Shown: positions 32,620 through 35,553 of the stretch, in pieces | Layout of the letters: every line of letters starts with the position of its first letter | How positions within the stretch are numbered: the stretch's first letter is position 1 | From: an uncultured Hyphomicrobiales bacterium | GTDB lineage: Bacteria > Pseudomonadota > Alphaproteobacteria > Rhizobiales > Hyphomicrobiaceae | Length of the DNA: 35,553 bases | Assembly: GCA_902826715.1 (NCBI GenBank) | Contig: CADEFX010000018.1 | Location: 1 to 35,553 of the forward strand | Direction: 5' to 3' | The notes under the pieces: model-generated | Told to the model about the DNA's origin: nothing | Database searches by the model: none | What the model saw: the letters and a program-made list of their open reading frames with translations, nothing else | Program-made: the position numbers and the translations under genes

Positions 32620-35553
32620 AGATCTCAGAGCTTTGTATCCGCCGTCCGGTCATGACGATCCTCGTCATGGCCTCTTTGTTGCTGGCAGGTTTCTTCGGTT
32701 ATCGGCAATTGCCGATCGCGGCCATTCCCCGCATCGACGTTCCCACTATTTCCGTCAGGGCGGAGCTGCCCGGCGCTAGTCCGGATACCATGGCTGTGTC
32801 GGTCGCCGCTCCGTTGGAGCGCGAGTTCGCAACCATTGCCGGTGTCACGTCGATCACGTCCTCCAGCACGTCGGGCTTCACGTCGATCACGCTTGAGTTC
32901 GAGCTCAATCGCAGCATCGACGCCGCGGCGCTCGACGTGCAGTCGGCCATTTCCGTGGCCACGCGGCGGCTGCCCGAGGATCTCCCCGCACCGCCGAGCT
33001 ATCGCAAGGTGAACCCCGCCGACACGCCGGTCATCTTCCTGGCATTGACCTCCGAGACGGCGCGCTCGCAGGAAATCAACGAGTTTGCCGACAAGGTCAT
33101 GAGCCCTCGCATCTCCATGCAGTCGGGCGTCGCACAGGTCGGCATCTATGGCGCACAAAAGCGTGCGGTGCGTATCCGCTACGATTTGGAGGCTTTGGCT
33201 TCGCGCGGCATCTCGGTCGATGACGTCCGCAGTGCCGTCACTGCGCTGGCTGCGGTCAGCCCACTCGGCAGTATTCGCACGCAGCGCCAACTGTATATCC
33301 TGGAGACCAAAGGCGCCGAGCCCACTGCGGCCTACTTCAAACCGGTGGTGATCGCCTGGCGCAACGGAGCGCCGGTCCGCCTCGAGGACGTCGCTCGGGT
33401 CGAGGATTCGGTGGAGAACGAGGAGGCACGAGCCGAGTTCAACGGCGTGCGGTCCATCATCGTCGCCGTGGAGCGCCAGCCGGACGCCAATACCGTCGAG
33501 GTGACTGAGGCGGTCAAGGGGCTGATTCCGCAGTTCCAGCAGGAGTTGCCGCCGACCATCAAGCTGCAGGTTCTGAGCGACCGCTCTCAGTCGATCCGGG
33601 ATTCCGTGCACGACGTGCAACTCACCCTTATGCTGACTGCGGTTCTTGTCGTCCTCGTCATTCTCGCCTTCCTGCGGACGTGGCGCGCGACCATCATCCC
33701 GGCGCTGGCCCTGCCGCTGTCGATCATAGGCACCTTTGCCGGCATGGCGTTGTTCGGTTTCTCGCTCGATAACGTCAGCCTTCTGGCCTTGACGCTGGCG
33801 CTCGGATTCGTTGTCGACGATGCCATTGTCGTGCTCGAAAACATCGTGCGCTACATCGAGCAGGGCATGAAGCCGTTCGAAGCGGCTATTCGCGGGTCTC
33901 GCGAGATCGGCTTCACCGTGCTTTCCATCACGCTGTCTCTGGTCGCCGTGTTCATTCCCATCCTCTTCATGGGTGGCGTCGTGGGCCGCTTCTTCTTCGA
34001 GTTCGCGATGACGATCAGTATCGCCATTCTGCTGTCGGGCTTTATCGCCCTGACGCTGACGCCCATGCTTTGCGCGCGCCTGCTCAGGCGCGAGGCGGAT
34101 GAAGTGCGCCATGGCCTCCTTTCTCGCACCTTCGAGAAGGCCTACGAGAACATGGCGCGCGGCTACCGTGTATCGCTCGATGCATCGCTTCGAGTGCCCT
34201 GGCTGATGCTCCTTTTGACTTTGGGCACCGTGGTCGCAACCGTGTGGGCATTCAGCGCCGTCAAGAAGGGCTTCCTGCCCACCGAGGACACCAGCATCAT
34301 CATTGTACGTACCGAGGCAGCCCCGGATATTTCCTTCCAGGGGATGCTCCAGCGCCAGAGGCTGGTCGCCGAGGCGGTTCGTGCCGACCCCGATGTCCTT
34401 TACGTGAATTCCAACGTCGCCTCGGGCGGCTTCAATCCGACGCTCAATCGTGGCTCGGTGTTCGTGCAACTCAAGTCGCGAAGCGAGCGGCAGGGCCAAG
34501 CGACGATCACCCAGGTTCAGGCTCGGTTGCGCGGCAAGCTCGCCGGCATCACCGGCATCCGCGCCTTCCCCGTGCCATTACAGAATCTGCGGATCGGCAG
34601 CCGCAGCGGTGCCGCCTCCTACCAGTACACGCTGACCAGTGTCGATCAGGCGGAGCTATACACGCAGGCGCAGCGCCTGATCGAGCGCGTGAAGGAGACC
34701 CCGGGTTTCTCGGATGTGACGAGTGACCTCACGCTTGGTGCGCGTCAGCTTCTGCTGACGGTCGACCGCGATGCCATGGCTCGCTTCGGTATCGCCATGG
34801 ACACCGTTCGTACCACTCTTTATTCGGCTTTCGGCACGCGCAAGATTGCGACCGTCTTCACGCCCTCGAACGACTATGCCGTGATCCTTGAGGCCGACAA
34901 GGCCGACATTCTCGATCCGACAGTGCTTTCGAAGGTCTTCATCAAGAACAACACGGGTCAGCAAATTCGCTTCGATACGATAGCAACCGTGAAGCTGGAG
35001 CCGGGTCCTGTCTCGGTCGCCCGCCAAAGCCAGCTTCCGGCCGTGACCATCACGTTCAATCTTTCTCCAGGATTTACGCTGGGCGAGGCCGTCGTCTCCA
35101 TGCGCGCAGCCGAGCAGGCCCTCAATATCCCGGGCTCGATCACTGGGCAGTTTGCCGGCACGGCGCAAGTGTTCGAACGTTCTTTTCGCGATCAACCACT
35201 GCTGATCGCGGCGGCCGTACTGGTCATCTATATTGTCCTCGGCATCCTGTACGAGAGCTTCATCCATCCGATTACCATTTTGTCGGGTCTGCCATCCGCC
35301 AGCCTGGGCGCGTTGCTCATCCTGTGGCTGTTTGATGTCGAGCTCACCATCATCGCCGTCATCGGCATCATCATGCTGGTCGGCATCGTCAAAAAGAATG
35401 CCATCATGATGGTGGACTTCGCCATCGAGCGCCGCGCGCTTGGTGCCAATCCGGTCGAGGCTATCCGCGAAGCTTGCCTGCTGCGCTTTCGGCCCATCAT
35501 GATGACGACGATGGCGGCCCTGTTTGGCACGATGCCGATTGCAATCGGCTGGG
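32616..35553 (+). CDS. RND multidrug efflux permease, MdtB/MdtC-like (C-terminus beyond window)
   Basis: The frame is open from TTG 32616 to the window end, 979 complete codons of an expected 1020-1060. Known of the family: a trimeric inner-membrane proton antiporter that exports drugs through the adaptor and an outer-membrane channel. The N-terminus KISELCIRRPVMTILVMA is the family start, one helix then a large periplasmic porter domain, helices 2-6 near 335-480, a second periplasmic domain and helices 8 onward. The proton-relay aspartates Asp401-Asp402 lie in GFVVDDAIVVLEN and the matching lysine is Lys927 in GIVKKNAIMMVDFA. The TTG start shares four bases with the adaptor stop, indicating coupled translation. 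An upstream ATG alternative does not exist; ATG 32652 would remove the conserved N-terminus. Confidence 0.94.
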   Translation, partial: MKISELCIRRPVMTILVMASLLLAGFFGYRQLPIAAIPRIDVPTISVRAELPGASPDTMAVSVAAPLEREFATIAGVTSITSSSTSGFTSITLEFELNRSIDAAALDVQSAISVATRRLPEDLPAPPSYRKVNPADTPVIFLALTSETARSQEINEFADKVMSPRISMQSGVAQVGIYGAQKRAVRIRYDLEALASRGISVDDVRSAVTALAAVSPLGSIRTQRQLYILETKGAEPTAAYFKPVVIAWRNGAPVRLEDVARVEDSVENEEARAEFNGVRSIIVAVERQPDANTVEVTEAVKGLIPQFQQELPPTIKLQVLSDRSQSIRDSVHDVQLTLMLTAVLVVLVILAFLRTWRATIIPALALPLSIIGTFAGMALFGFSLDNVSLLALTLALGFVVDDAIVVLENIVRYIEQGMKPFEAAIRGSREIGFTVLSITLSLVAVFIPILFMGGVVGRFFFEFAMTISIAILLSGFIALTLTPMLCARLLRREADEVRHGLLSRTFEKAYENMARGYRVSLDASLRVPWLMLLLTLGTVVATVWAFSAVKKGFLPTEDTSIIIVRTEAAPDISFQGMLQRQRLVAEAVRADPDVLYVNSNVASGGFNPTLNRGSVFVQLKSRSERQGQATITQVQARLRGKLAGITGIRAFPVPLQNLRIGSRSGAASYQYTLTSVDQAELYTQAQRLIERVKETPGFSDVTSDLTLGARQLLLTVDRDAMARFGIAMDTVRTTLYSAFGTRKIATVFTPSNDYAVILEADKADILDPTVLSKVFIKNNTGQQIRFDTIATVKLEPGPVSVARQSQLPAVTITFNLSPGFTLGEAVVSMRAAEQALNIPGSITGQFAGTAQVFERSFRDQPLLIAAAVLVIYIVLGILYESFIHPITILSGLPSASLGALLILWLFDVELTIIAVIGIIMLVGIVKKNAIMMVDFAIERRALGANPVEAIREACLLRFRPIMMTTMAALFGTMPIAIGW

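Overview
The window is GC-rich chromosomal DNA with the gene content and gene order of an alphaproteobacterium. Supporting marks are AddA/AddB of the alphaproteobacterial type, a DivL-like cell-cycle kinase with Tyr at the phospho-acceptor position, a TsaE-phosphotransferase fusion, the trpF-trpB-trpA-accD-folC order, a class II-like AroA and a FYDLN-acid (TIGR02300-type) protein. The order Hyphomicrobiales (Rhizobiales) is the best fit. Genus cannot be settled from the sequence alone. I see no CRISPR array, prophage, transposase or rRNA. This is mostly conserved core genome, and the unusual signals are in protein active sites and intergenic palindromes.

Layout. (1) 1-1296, minus: a TadG-like pilus-assembly protein with a von Willebrand A domain, cut by the window edge. 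(2) 1297-1669: an AT-rich island, then an ahcY promoter with a palindromic operator. (3) 1670-15330, plus: ahcY, divL-like kinase, tsaE-amgK-like fusion, murU-like nucleotidyltransferase, addB, addA, trxA. The block from divL to addA is tightly packed, with overlapping starts at murU/addB and addB/addA. (4) 15416-26776, minus: read in transcription order, aroA, cmk, rpsA, sppA, ihfB, lapA, trpF, trpB, trpA, accD, folC. A strong hairpin follows rpsA. A 244-bp gap with two large inverted repeats separates trpA from accD. (5) 26950-35553, plus: FYDLN-acid protein, tRNA-Ala(GGC), a Bcr/CflA-type MFS transporter, an AhpD-like protein, argJ, mutT, then an RND efflux adaptor and permease, the permease cut by the right edge.

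How the genes fit together. ahcY removes S-adenosylhomocysteine in the methyl cycle. The divL-tsaE-amgK-murU-addBA block links cell-cycle signalling, tRNA t6A modification, peptidoglycan-sugar recycling and double-strand-break repair in one probable transcription unit. The minus-strand block joins aromatic and tryptophan synthesis (aroA, trpFBA), nucleotide and translation functions (cmk, rpsA), nucleoid architecture (ihfB), envelope functions (sppA, lapA), fatty-acid initiation (accD) and folate polyglutamylation (folC).

Most notable: (a) the kinase has Tyr603 where histidine kinases have the phosphorylated His; (b) a TsaE ATPase is fused to an AmgK-like kinase directly before a MurU-like enzyme, implying a UDP-MurNAc recycling route; (c) an imperfect palindrome with 25/29-nt arms ends one base before the GTG start of accD and would bury its ribosome-binding region; (d) a second palindrome lies just upstream of it in the same gap.

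Several starts were moved from the longest open frame on the basis of ribosome-binding sites, promoters or family N-termini: addB, addA, trxA, trpA, trpB, rpsA, aroA, the FYDLN protein, the MFS gene, mutT and the RND permease.
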